Source: Palaemon carinicauda
Lineage: Eukaryota > Arthropoda > Malacostraca > Decapoda > Palaemonidae
Length of the DNA: 64,000 nucleotides
Direction: 5' to 3'
Assembly (NCBI RefSeq): GCF_036898095.1
Contig: NC_090763.1
Span: 53,118,285 to 53,182,284 of the forward strand
Below are positions 20,339 through 32,384 of this stretch, in pieces. The translations under genes were made by a program, and so were the position numbers. Under the pieces are notes generated by a model. It made no database searches. It had not been told where the DNA came from and saw only the letters and a program-made list of their open reading frames with translations. The stretch's first letter is position 1. Each line of letters starts with the position of its first letter.

Positions 20339-20902
20339 CTTGGAGATAAAAAGTGGGAAGTAAAGTAATAAGTGATATAGACTCTTAGAGAATGTTAGTA
20401 AAGGATTTGGTTAAAGTCTCCTGCAATTGATCATTAGCATACCTTCATAATCTAGCAATGATACCTAACTCAGTATATCTAATTCGTTGTTTTGGCTGTT
20501 GCTTCCTTTCTATATAGAGGACTAATTTTTGACTATCACTATCAATACTTTCTTTACATATATCGCCGTCTACTTTGGGTCCTTATGCCTATTTTCTTCC
20601 TCAGAGGACTAGGCTACTCTGTCAATATATTTAACTTTTCTTCCATGAAGGGCTACTCTGGACAGTACAGTCACCTGTTTTCTTTTCATTAATTAAAGAC
20701 TGAAATCAAAATACCCTATAAAGTTGAAAAAACTTTGCCAATATTGAAGACTGCTGAATAAAGTTCTATTATCAATCAATGAAAGTTTGCCTGCCTACAT
20801 CACAAACTGTCTAAGAACATAGAATGACCATAAATTACTAGTCTTTTGTTCCGATAAAAAACTAATGTTAAATAAAAAAAAAAAGTGAAAGATTAAAAAC
20901 TT

Positions 20903-21115
20903 GCAGCAGGAGAGACATCACGGGCAGCACAAGAGACGTCATGGGCAGCAGAAGAGACGTCATGGGCAGCAGAAGAGACAGCACACGCAGCAGAAGAGAC
21001 AGCTGTGACCAAGTTGAGGAATGATCTTCCTAATCGGATAGTTGAATCGGTAGAACTTCAAAAGTTCAAACCTTTAGAAAATATTTTTTGTTGTGTAAAT
21101 AAATCCCTAATATAA
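20903..21115 (+). pseudogene. 21-bp repeats in frame with a LINE-like C-terminal remnant (unit 1 example)
   Basis: On the + strand a 70-codon stop-free frame with no ATG starts as five 7-residue repeats (pattern A-A-[GQE]-E-T-[SA]-x). It then reads KLRNDLPNRIVESVELQKFK before ending at TAA in the first 47-bp repeat. The 'NDLP..I..S..L..FK' string resembles the C-terminal end of LINE ORF2 proteins, compare FNDLPLDIKNSNNVAAFKKN at 14918. The family match is inference from a short motif. An AATAAA lies upstream at 20758. The same block is found in every complete unit; unit 9 has four 21-bp repeats, one fewer. Confidence 0.45.
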
Positions 21116-21567
21116 TAAAAACGAACGCACAAAAAAGTCGGGTAAATAAATCCCGAATACAATAAAAACGAACGCACAAAAATGTCGGGTAAATAAATCC
21201 CGAATATAATAAAAACGAACGCACAAAAAAGTCGGGTAAATAAATCCCGAATACAATAAAAACGAACGCACAAAAATGTCGGGTAAATAAATCCCGAATA
21301 TAATAAAAACGAACGCACAAAAAAGTCGGGTAAATAAATCCCGAATACAATAAAAACGAACGCACAAAAATGTCGGGTAAATAAATCCCGAATACAATAA
21401 AAACGAACGCACAAAAATGTCGGGTAAATAAATCCCGAATACAATAAAAACGAACGCACAAAAATGTCGGGTAAATAAATCCTGAATACAATAAAAACGA
21501 ACGCACAAAAATGTCGGGTAAATAAATCCCGAATACAATAAAAACGAACGCACAAAAATGTCGGGTG
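21096..21567. repeat. 47-bp repeat array, 10 copies (unit 1)
   Basis: Unit pattern: TAAATAAATCCCGAATACAA, then TAAAAACGAACGCACAAAAA, then TGTCGGG (47 bp). The junction of two units contains the inverted repeat TCGGG-9nt-CCCGA. Alternating copies read ACAAAAAAGTCGGG with AATATAATAAA, a 94-bp dimer typical of subtype A. Because 47 is not a multiple of 3 and no phase has a stop on the minus strand, all three minus frames are open; the consensus contains no ATG on that strand. Confidence 0.97.
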
Positions 21568-22618
21568 AATAAATTGTTAGAAGATTTGCATAGAAATATT
21601 ATGGTAGATAGTATGAAGTTTATAGATTATATAGCATTTAAAAATAGAATAATGATCATAATTGAATTATTATATAGGTACAAACTTACAAAAACCTGAA
21701 AAATAATAAACTATTTTATAAAAACCTGAAAAATAATAAACTATTTTATAAAAACATAGGGGGCAGAAGACATTCACAAACACTTTACAACAAACCTATT
21801 TTTTTATACGCGCCTAAAACCTACTACACATTCGATAATTATATAAAAACTTTGATATTTCACAACTTACCTTAACCAGGCTTTCAGAATTACCTTACAG
21901 AAATGTGCTATGAACCTAACCACTATACAGCAATTTGTACCTTAAGATATACTTCTATGCAATCAAGTTTTTTACCCCCAAAATACCTGACACAATAAGA
22001 CCTACCTAAAGACCATCAAGTCCAAAGTTCTATAAAGTGATTTGACTTAAGATTGCAAAATGTATTTCATCTAAAGATAACCAACAAAAAAAGTACCACT
22101 TAATCTACTGTATCACTATTCCTGTATTATCCCCCTTTGCATTTTTTAGAGCTATTGATACTAATGTAATATGTTGAAACTATTTCAACCGCAGGAAATA
22201 TTATCATTAAGTTCTAAAGGTGCTTTTCCCTTTCAGTACAAGCAGGAGACTTTAAACCAATGGTGTTATGGTCATAGTTAGCCATGCTTATAAAATTTTG
22301 TAGTGTATTGAAGCACACCATGTATGAAGCATGTTGCCACTGTCTCACCACGATGAGGTCATGACCTTCGAGACAGGGGGGACGTCCACTGTACAAGATC
22401 GGTACCATGCACCCACCTCCATGTGTTGCGAGCACATTTTGGGAGCACATGTCACCAACACTTGAGCGTCTCTGGAACCCCAAACCAGAGCGGATCAAAG
22501 TAGTAACAATCAAGAGGCTTGTGATCACCCCAACATTGAGACTACCCCGACATCCTGAAACCTTATTTTGAGGGGGGTTCTAAGTCCCTCGCCATAAGGT
22601 AACGGAACCGTTTACTAG

Positions 22619-22646
22619 CCGGTTTCTGACTTTCGCCAGAAACCGG
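22619..22646. repeat. Perfect 10-bp hairpin ahead of the 211-bp array
   Basis: CCGGTTTCTG (22619-22628), loop ACTTTCGC, CAGAAACCGG (22637-22646). It is perfect in units 2-6 and 8-13. Unit 7 has CGGTTT after ACTAGT, and units 1 and 14 carry changes in the left stem. A weaker stem, GAGGG with CCCTC, lies about 45 bp upstream. Confidence 0.85.
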
Positions 22647-24042
22647 ATGTTCCAATACGCCTTTAACACTGTAACCAACCCGTGACAGAGTCACAGAAGT
22701 AAGCCAGGAATCAGCGTGAATCGCGCATAAGCGCTATGATGTGCCTTTACACCTCACTGAGCCCAGACAGGCTCAGCCAGGAATCAGCACATTAGGTCAC
22801 AGGTCAGCTAGGAATCGGCATACTTTTGCAAGTCTTTCCTTTCAGCCTAACTGACCCGGACACCATCACGCCTTTAACACTGTAACCAACCCGTGACAGA
22901 GTCACAGAAGTAAGCCAGGAATCAGCGTGAATCGCGCATGAGCGCTATGATGTGCCTTTACACCTCACTGAGCCCAGACAGGCTCAGCCAGGAATCAGCA
23001 CATTAGGTCACAGGTCAGCTAGGAATCGGCATACTTTTGCAAGTCTTTCCTTTCAGCCTAACTGACCCGGACACCATCACGCCTTTAACACTGTAACCAA
23101 CCCGTGACAGAGTCACAGAAGTAAGCCAGGAATCAGCGTGAATCGCGCATGAGCGCTATGATGTGCCTTTACACCTCACTGAGCCCAGACAGGCTCAGCC
23201 AGGAATCAGCACATTAGGTCACAGAGGTCAGCTAGGAATCGGCATACTTTTGCAAGTCTTTCCTTTAAGCCTAACTGACCCGGACCTTGGAGATAAAAAG
23301 TGGGAAGTAAAGTAATAAGTGATATAGACTCTTAGAGAATGTTAGTAAAGGATTTGGTTAAAGTCTCCTGCAATTGATCATTAGCATACCTTCATAATCT
23401 AGCAATGATACCTAACTCAGTATATCTAATTCGTTGTTTTGGCTGTTGCTTCCTTTCTATATAGAGGACTAATTTTTGACTATCACTATCAATACTTTCT
23501 TTACATATATCGCCGTCTACTTTGGGTCCTTATGCCTATTTTCTTCCTCAGAGGACTAGGCTACTCTGTCAATATATTTAACTTTTCTTCCATGAAGGGC
23601 TACTCTGGACAGTACAGTCACCTGTTTTCTTTTCATTAATTAAAGACTGAAATCAAAATACCCTATAAAGTTGAAAAAACTTTGCCAATATTGAAGACTG
23701 CTGAATAAAGTTCTATTATCAATCAATGAAAGTTTGCCTGCCTACATCACAAACTGTCTAAGAACATAGAATGACCATAAATTACTAGTCTTTTGTTCCG
23801 ATAAAAAACTAATGTTAAATAAAAAAAAAAAGTGAAAGATTAAAAACTTGCAGCAGGAGAGACATCACGGGCAGCACAAGAGACGTCATGGGCAGCAGAA
23901 GAGACGTCATGGGCAGCAGAAGAGACAGCACACGCAGCAGAAGAGACAGCTGTGACCAAGTTGAGGAATGATCTTCCTAATCGGTTAGTTGAATCGGTAG
24001 AACTTCAAAAGTTCAAACCTTTAGAAAATATTTTTTGTTGTG

Positions 24043-25498
24043 TAAATAAATCCCGAATATAATAAAAACGAACGCAAAAAATGTCGGGTAAATAAATCCC
24101 GAATACAATAAAAACGAACGCACAAAAATGTCGGGTAAATAAATCCCGAATATAATAAAAACGAACGCACAAAAATGTCGGGTAAATAAATCCCGAATAC
24201 AATAAAAACGAACGCACAAAAATGTTGGGTAAATAAATCCCGAATACAATAAAAACGAACGCACAAAAATGTCGGGTAAATAAATCCCGAATACAATAAA
24301 AACGAACGCACAAAAATGTCGGGTAAATAAATCCCGAATACAATAAAAACGAACGCACAAAAATGTCGGGTAAATAAAGCCCGAATACAATAAAAACGAA
24401 CGCACAAAAATGTCGGGTAAATAAATCCCGAATACAATAAAAACGAACGCACAAAAATGTCGGGTAAATAAATCCCGAATACAATAAAAACGAACGCACA
24501 AAAATGTCGGGTAAATAAATCCCGAATACAATAAAAACGAACGCACAAAAATGTCGGGTAAATAAAGCCCGAATACAATAAAAACGAACGCACAAAAATG
24601 TCGGGTAAATAAAGCCCGAATACAATAAAAACGAACGCACAAAAATGTCGGGTAAATAAAGCCCGAATACAATAAAAACGAACGCACAAAAATGTCGGGT
24701 AAATAAAGCCCGAATACAATAAAAACGAACGCACAAAAATGTCGGGTAAATAAAGCCATAATACAATAAAAACGAACGCACAAAAATGTCGGGTAAATAA
24801 AGCCCGAATACAATAAAAACGAACGCACAAAAATGTCGGGTAAATAAAGCCCGAATACAATAAAAACGAACGCACAAAAATGTCGGGTAAATAAATCCCG
24901 AATACAATAAAAACGAACGCACAAAAATGTCGGGTAAATAAATCCCGAATACAATAAAAACGAACGCACAAAAATGTCGGGTAAATAACGCCCGAATACA
25001 ATAAAAACGAACGCACAAAAATGTCGGGTAAATAAATCCCGAATACAATAAAAACGAACGCACAAAAATGTCGGGTAAATAAATCCCGAATACAATAAAA
25101 ACGAACGAACAAAAATGTCGGGTAAATAAATCCCGAATACAATAAAAACGAACGCACAAAAATGTCGGGTAAATAAAGCCCGAATACAATAAAAACGAAC
25201 GCACAAAAATGTCGGGTAAATAAATCCCGAATACAATAAAAACGAACGCACAAAAATGTCGGGTAAATAAATCCCGAATACAATAAAAACGAACGCACAA
25301 AAATGTCGGGTAAATAAATCCCGAATACAATAAAAACGAACGCACAAAAATGTCGGGTAAATAAATCCCGAATACAATAAAAACGAACGCACAAAAATGT
25401 CGGGTAAATAAATCCCGAATACAATAAAAACGAACGCACAAAAATGTCGGGTAATTAATCCCGAATACAATAAAAACGAACGCACAAAAATGTCGGGT
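24043..25498. repeat. 47-bp repeat array, 31 copies (unit 2)
   Basis: The second copy lacks one base pair pattern (ACGCAAAAAATGTCGGG), the subtype B mark. A central block reads AAAGCCCG in place of AAATCCCG, and a single TAACGCCCG copy occurs at about 24984. The last junction reads GTAATTAATCCCG. The 470-490-codon minus-strand frames across it are artefacts. Confidence 0.97.
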
Positions 25499-25897
25499 GA
25501 ATAAATTGTTAGAAGATTTGCATAGAAATATTATGGTAGATAGTATGAAGTTTATAGATTATATAGCATTTAAAAATAGAATAATGATCATAATTGAATT
25601 ATTATATAGGTACAAACTTACAAAAACCTGAAATATAATAAACTATTTTATAAAAACCTGAAAAATAATAAACAATTTTATAAAAACCTGAAAAATAATA
25701 AACTATTTTATAAAAACATAGGTGGCAGGAGACATTCACAAACACTTTACAACAAACCTATTTTTTTATACGCGCCTAAAACCTACTACACATTCGATAA
25801 TTATATAAAAACTTTGATATTTCACAACTTACCTTAACCAGGCTTTCAGAATTACCTTACAGAAATGTGCTATGAACCTAACCACTATACAGCAATT

Positions 25898-28868
25898 TGT
25901 ACCTTAAGATATACTTCTATGCAATCAAGTTTTTTACCCCCAAAATACCTGACACAATAAGACCTACCTAAAGACCATCAAGTCCAAAGTTCTATAAAGT
26001 GATTTGACTTAAGATTGCAAAATGTATTTCATCTAAAGATAACCAACAAAAAAAGTACCACTTAATCTACTGTATCACTATTCCTGTATTATCCCCCTTT
26101 GCCTTTTTTAGAGCTATTGATACTAATGTAATATGTTGAAACTATTTCAACCGCAGGAAATATTATCATTAAGTTCTAAAGGTGCTTTTCCCTTTCAGTA
26201 CAAGCAGGAGACTTTAAACCAATGGTGTTATGGTCATAGTTAGCCATGCTTATAAAATTTTGTAGTGTATTGAAGCACACCATGTATGAAGCATGTTGCC
26301 ACTGTCCCACCACGATGAGGTCATGACCTTCGAGACAGGGGGGACGTCCACTGTACAAGATCGGTACCATGCACCCACCTCCATGTGTTGCGAGCACATT
26401 TTGGGAGCACATGTCACCAACACTTGAGCGTCTCTGGAACCCCAAACCAGAGCGGATCAAAGTAGTAACAATCAAGAGGCTTGTGATCACCCCAACATTG
26501 AGACTACCCCGACATCCTGAAACCTTATTTTGAGGGGGGTTCTAAGTCCCTCGCCATAAGGTAACGGAACCGTTTACTAGCCGGTTTCTGACTTTCGCCA
26601 GAAACCGGATGTTCCAATACGCCTTTAACACTGTAACCAACCCGTGACAGAGTCACAGAAGTAAGCCAGGAATCAGCGTGAATCGCGCATAAGCGCTATG
26701 ATGTGCCTTTACACCTCACTGAGCCCAGACAGGCTCAGCCAGGAATCAGCACATTAGGTCACAGGTCAGCTAGGAATCGGCATACTTTTGCAAGTCTTTC
26801 CTTTCAGCCTAACTGACCCGGACACCATCACGCCTTTAACACTGTAACCAACCCGTGACAGAGTCACAGAAGTAAGCCAGGAATCAGCGTGAATCGCGCA
26901 TGAGCGCTATGATGTGCCTTTACACCTCACTGAGCCCAGACAGGCTCAGCCAGGAATCAGCACATTAGGTCACAGAGGTCAGCTAGGAATCGGCATACTT
27001 TTGCAAGTCTTTCCTTTAAGCCTAACTGACCCGGACCTTGGAGATAAAAAGTGGGAAGTAAAGTAATAAGTGATATAGACTCTTAGAGAATGTTAGTAAA
27101 GGATTTGGTTAAAGTCTCCTGCAATTGATCATTAGCATACCTTCATAATCTAGCAATGATACCTAACTCAGTATATCTAATTCGTTGCTTTGGCTGTTGC
27201 TTCCTTTCTATATAGAGGACTAATTTTTGACTATCACTATCAATACTTTCTTTACATATATCGCCGTCTACTTTGGGTCCTTATGCCTATTTTCTTCCTC
27301 AGAGGACTAGGCTACTCTGTCAATATATTTAACTTTTCTTCCATGAAGGGCTACTCTGGACAGTACAGTCACCTGTTTTCTTTTCATTAATTAAAGACTG
27401 AAATCAAAATACCCTATAAAGTTGAAAAAACTTTGCCAATATTGAAGACTGCTGAATAAAGTTCTATTATCAATCAATGAAAGTTTGCCTGCCTACATCA
27501 CAAACTGTCTAAGAACATAGAATGACCATAAATTACTAGTCTTTTGTTCCGATAAAAAACTAATGTTAAATAAAAAAGAAAAGTGAAAGATTAAAAACTT
27601 GCAGCAGGAGAGACATCACGGGCAGCACAAGAGACGTCATGGGCAGCAGAAGAGACGTCATGGGCAGCAGAAGAGACAGCACACGCAGCAGAAGAGACAG
27701 CTGTGACCAAGTTGAGGAATGATCTTCCTAATCGGATAGTTGAATCGGTAGAACTTCAAAAGTTCAAACCTTTAGAAAATATTTTTTGTTGTGTAAATAA
27801 ATCCCGAATATAATAAAAACGAACGCACAAAAAAGTCGGGTAAATAAATCCCGAATACAATAAAAACGAACGCACAAAAATGTCGGGTAAATAAATCCCG
27901 AATATAATAAAAACGAACGCACAAAAAAGTCGGGTAAATAAAGCCCGAATACAATAAAAACGAAAGCACAAAAATGTCGGGTAAATAAATCCCGAATATA
28001 ATAAAAACGAACGCACAAAAAAGTCGGGTAAATAAATCCCGAATACAATAAAAACGAACGCACAAAAATGTCGGGTAAATAAATCCCGAATACAATAAAA
28101 ACGAACGCACAAAAATGTCGGGTAAATAAAGCCCGAATACAATAAAAACGAACGCACAAAAATGTCGGGTAAATAAAGCCCGAATACAATAAAAATGAAC
28201 GCACAAAAATGTCGGGTAAATAAAGCCCGAATACAATAAAAACGAACGCACAAAAATGTCGGGTAAATAAAGCCCGAATACAATAAAAACGAACGCACAA
28301 AAATGTCGGGTAAATAAATCCCGAATACAATAAAAACGAACGCACAAAAATGTCGGGTAAATAAATCCCGAATACAATAAAAACGAACGCACAAAAATGT
28401 CGGGTAAATAAATCCTGAATACAATAAAAACGAACGCACAAAAATGTCGGGTAAATAAATCCCGAATACAATAAAAACGAACGCACAAAAATGTCGGGTG
28501 AATAAATTGTTAGAAGATTTGCATAGAAATATTATGGTAGATAGTATGAAGTTTATAGATTATATAGCATTTAAAAATAGAATAATGATCATAATTGAAT
28601 TATTATATAGGTACAAACTTACAAAAACCTGAAAAATAATAAACTATTTTATAAAAACCTGAAAAATAATAAACTATTTTATAAAAACATAGGGGGCAGA
28701 AGACATTCACAAACACTTTACAACAAACCTATTTTTTTATACGCGCCTAAAACCTACTACACATTCGATAATTATATAAAAACTTTGATATTTCACAACT
28801 TACCTTAACCAGGCTTTCAGAATTACCTTACAGAAATGTGCTATGAACCTAACCACTATACAGCAATT
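25898..28868. repeat. Macrosatellite unit 3 (subtype A), 2971 bp
   Basis: Two 211-bp repeats (26620-27036), 15 47-bp repeats (27794-28499), two 30-bp tail repeats and GGGGGCAGAAGAC in the tail. One 47-bp copy has ACGAAAGCAC. Confidence 0.95.
27794..28499. repeat. 47-bp repeat array, 15 copies (unit 3)
   Basis: Subtype A array with ACAAAAAAGTCGGG copies at the left end and an AAAGCCCG block in the middle. Confidence 0.97.
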
Positions 28869-31800
28869 TGTACCTTAAGATATACTTCTATGCAATCAAG
28901 TTTTTTACCCCCAAAATACCTGACACAATAAGACCTACCTAAAGACCATCAAGTCCAAAGTTCTATAAAGTGATTTGACTTAAGATTGCAAAATGTATTT
29001 CATCTAAAGATAACCAACAAAAAAAGTACCACTTAATCTACTGTATCACTATTCCTGTATTATCCCCCTTTGCCTTTTTTAGAGCTATTGATACTAATGT
29101 AATATGTTGAAACTATTTCAACCGCAGGAAATATTATCATTAAGTTTTAAAGGTGCTTTTCCCTTTCAGTACAAGCAGGAGACTTTAAACCAATGGTGTT
29201 ATGGTCATAGTTAGCCATGCTTATAAAATTTTGTAGTGTATTGAAGCACACCATGTATGAAGCATGTTGCCACTGTCTCACCACGATGAGGTCATGACCT
29301 TCGAGACAGGGGGGACGTCCACTGTACAAGATCGGTACCATGCACCCACCTCCATGTGTTGCGAGCACATTTTGGGAGCACATGTCACCAACACTTGAGC
29401 GTCTCTGGAACCCCAAACCAGAGCGGATCAAAGTAGTAACAATCAAGAGGCTTGTGATCACCCCAACATTGAGACTACCCCGACATCCTGAAACCTTATT
29501 TTGAGGGGGGTTCTAAGTCCCTCGCCATAAGGTAACGGAACCGTTTACTAGCCGGTTTCTGACTTTCGCCAGAAACCGGATGTTCCAATACGCCTTTAAC
29601 ACTGTAACCAACCCGTGACAGAGTCACAGAAGTAAGCCAGGAATCAGCGTGAATCGCGCATAAGCGCTATGATGTGCCTTTACACCTCACTGAGCCCAGA
29701 CAGGCTCAGCCAGGAATCAGCACATTAGGTCACAGGTCAGCTAGGAATCGGCATACTTTTGCAAGTCTTTCCTTTCAGCCTAACTGACCCGGACACCATC
29801 ACGCCTTTAACACTGTAACCAACCCGTGACAGAGTCACAGAAGTAAGCCAGGAATCAGCGTGAATCGCGCATGAGCGCTATGATGTGCCTTTACACCTCA
29901 CTGAGCCCAGACAGGCTCAGCCAGGAATCAGCACATTAGGTCACAGAGGTCAGCTAGGAATCGGCATACTTTTGCAAGTCTTTCCTTTAAGCCTAACTGA
30001 CCCGGACCTTGGAGATAAAAAGTGGGAAGTAAAGTAATAAGTGATATAGACTCTTAGAGAATGTTAGTAAAGGATTTGGTTAAAGTCTCCTGCAATTGAT
30101 CATTAGCATACCTTCATAATCTAGCAATGATACCTAACTCAGTATATCTAATTCGTTGCTTTGGCTGTTGCTTCCTTTCTATATAGAGGACTAATTTTTG
30201 ACTATCACTATCAATACTTTCTTTACATATATCGCCGTCTACTTTGGGTCCTTATGCCTATTTTCTTCCTCAGAGGACTAGGCTACTCTGTCAATATATT
30301 TAACTTTTCTTCCATGAAGGGCTACTCTGGACAGTACAGTCACCTGTTTTCTTTTCATTAATTAAAGACTGAAATCAAAATACCCTATAAAGTTGAAAAA
30401 ACTTTGCCAATATTGAAGACTGCTGAATAAAGTTCTATTATCAATCAATGAAAGTTTGCCTGCCTACATCACAAACTGTCTAAGAACATAGAATGACCAT
30501 AAATTACTAGTCTTTTGTTCCGATAAAAAACTAATGTTAAATAAAAAAAAAAAGTGAAAGATTAAAAACTTGCAGCAGGAGAGACATCACGGGCAGCACA
30601 AGAGACGTCATGGGTAGCAGAAGAGACGTCATGGACAGCAGAAGAGACAGCACACGCAGCAGAAGAGACAGCTGTGACCAAGTTGAGGAATGATCTTCCA
30701 AATCGGATAGTTGAATCGGTAGAACTTCAAAAGTTCAAACCTTTAGAAAATATTTTTTGTTGTGTAAATAAATCCCGAATATAATAAAAACGAACGCAAA
30801 AAATGTCGGGTAAATAAATCCCGAATACAATAAAAACGAACGCACAAAAATGTCGGGTAAATAAATCCCGAATACAATAAAAACGAACGCACAAAAATGT
30901 CGGGTAAATAAATCCCAAATACAATAAAAACGAACGCACAAAAATGTCGGGTAAATAAATCCCGGATACAATAAAAACGAACGCACAAAAATGTCGGGTA
31001 AATAAATCCCGAATACAATAAAAACGAACGCACAAAAATGTCGGGTAAATAAATCCCGAATACAATAAAAACGAACGCACAAAAATGTCGGGTAAATAAA
31101 TCCCAAATACAATAAAAACGAACGCACAAAAATGTCGGGTAAATAAATCCCGAATACAATAAAAACGAACGCACAAAAATGTCGGGTAAATAAAGCCCGA
31201 ATACAATAAAAACGACCGCACAAAAATGTCGGGTAAATAAAGCCCGAATACAATAAAAACGAACGCACAAAAATGTCGGGTAAATAAAGCCCGAATATAA
31301 TAAAAACGAACGCACAAAAATGTCGGGTAAATAAAGCCCGAATACAATAAAAACGAACGCACAAAAATGTCGGGTAAATAAAGCCCGAATACAATAAAAA
31401 CGAACGCACAAAAATGTCGGGTAAATAAAGCCCGAATACAATAAAAACGAACGCACAAAAATGTCGGGTAAATAAAGCCCGAATACAATAAAAACGAACG
31501 CACAAAAATGTCGGGTAAATAAAGCCCGAATACAATAAAAACGAACGCACAAAAATGTCGGGTAAATAAATCCCAAATACAATAAAAACGAACGCACAAA
31601 AATGTCGGGTAAATAAATCCCGAATACAATAAAAACGAACGCACAAAAATGTCGGGTAAATAAATCCCGAATACAATAAAAACGAACGCACAAAAATGTC
31701 GGGTAAATAACGCCCGAATACAATAAAAACGAACGCACAAAAATGTCGGGTAAATAAATCCCGAATACAATAAAAACGAACGCACAAAAATGTCGGGTAA

Positions 31801-32384
31801 ATAAATCCCGAATACAATAAAAACGAACGCACAAAAATGTCGGGTAAATAAATCCCGAATACAATAAAAACGAACGCACAAAAATGTCGGGTAAATAAAT
31901 CCCGAATACAATAAAAACGAACGCACAAAAATGTCGGGTAATTAATCCCGAATACAATAAAAACGAACGCACAAAAATGTCGGGTGAATAAATTGTTAGA
32001 AGATTTGCATAGAAATATTATGGTAGATAGTATGAAGTTTATAGATTATATAGCATTTAAAAATAGAATAATGATCATAATTGGATTATTATATAGGTAC
32101 AAACTTACAAAAACCTGAAAAATAATAAACTATTTTATAAAAACCTGAAAAATAATAAACAATTTTATAAAAACCTGAAAAATAATAAACTATTTTATAA
32201 AAACATAGGTGGCAGGAGACATTCACAAACACTTTACAACAAACCTATTTTTTTATACGCGCCTAAAACCTACTACACATTCGATAATTATATAAAAACT
32301 TTGATATTTCACAACTTACCTTAACCAGGCTTTCAGAATTACCTTACAGAAATGTGCTATGAACCTAACCACTATACAGCAATT
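28869..32384. repeat. Macrosatellite unit 4 (subtype B), 3516 bp
   Basis: Two 211-bp repeats (29591-30007), 26 47-bp repeats (30765-31985) and three 30-bp tail repeats. The 21-bp block reads GGGTAGCAG and GGACAGCAG, shared with units 5 and 8. Confidence 0.95.
30765..31985. repeat. 47-bp repeat array, 26 copies (unit 4)
   Basis: Subtype B array: AAAGCCCG block in the middle, a single TAACGCCCG at about 31707, and GTAATTAATCCCG at the end, as in unit 2. Three copies have AAATCCCAAATAC. Confidence 0.97.

Larger units (their letters stand above)
18987..21935. repeat. Macrosatellite unit 1 (subtype A), 2949 bp
   Basis: Reference unit. 104-codon frame 19265-19579 (minus); hairpin 19670-19697; three 211-bp repeats 19711-20338; 21-bp repeats 20903-21007; LINE-like tail to 21115; ten 47-bp repeats; two 30-bp repeats near 21689-21750. 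It is slightly diverged at the hairpin, whose stem CCGGGTTCCG has two mismatches to its partner, and at AAAACACGCC, a variant shared only with unit 14. Confidence 0.95.
21936..25897. repeat. Macrosatellite unit 2 (subtype B), 3962 bp
   Basis: Three 211-bp repeats (22659-23285) and 31 47-bp repeats (24043-25498). Three 30-bp tail repeats, and GGTGGCAGGAGAC in the tail, mark subtype B. The hairpin at 22619-22646 is perfect: CCGGTTTCTG with CAGAAACCGG around an 8-nt loop. Confidence 0.95.

Noticed and set aside
20492..20692. 66-codon + strand frame in most macrosatellite units
   Set aside because: It starts with TTG and is broken by TAG in units 6, 7, 8 and 11. No domain recognised.
21096..21567. 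CENP-B box in the 47-bp repeat
   Set aside because: The minus strand has TTCG and CGGG, but they are 13 nt apart, not the 7 nt of the CENP-B box, so the motif does not fit.
24005..25485. Open frames of 470-490 codons on the minus strand (and similar ones in every 47-bp array, up to 540 codons at 44756-46378)
   Set aside because: All three frames are open at once, the repeat contains no ATG on that strand, and the predicted protein is only a 47-residue translation of the repeat. No transcript or domain signal.
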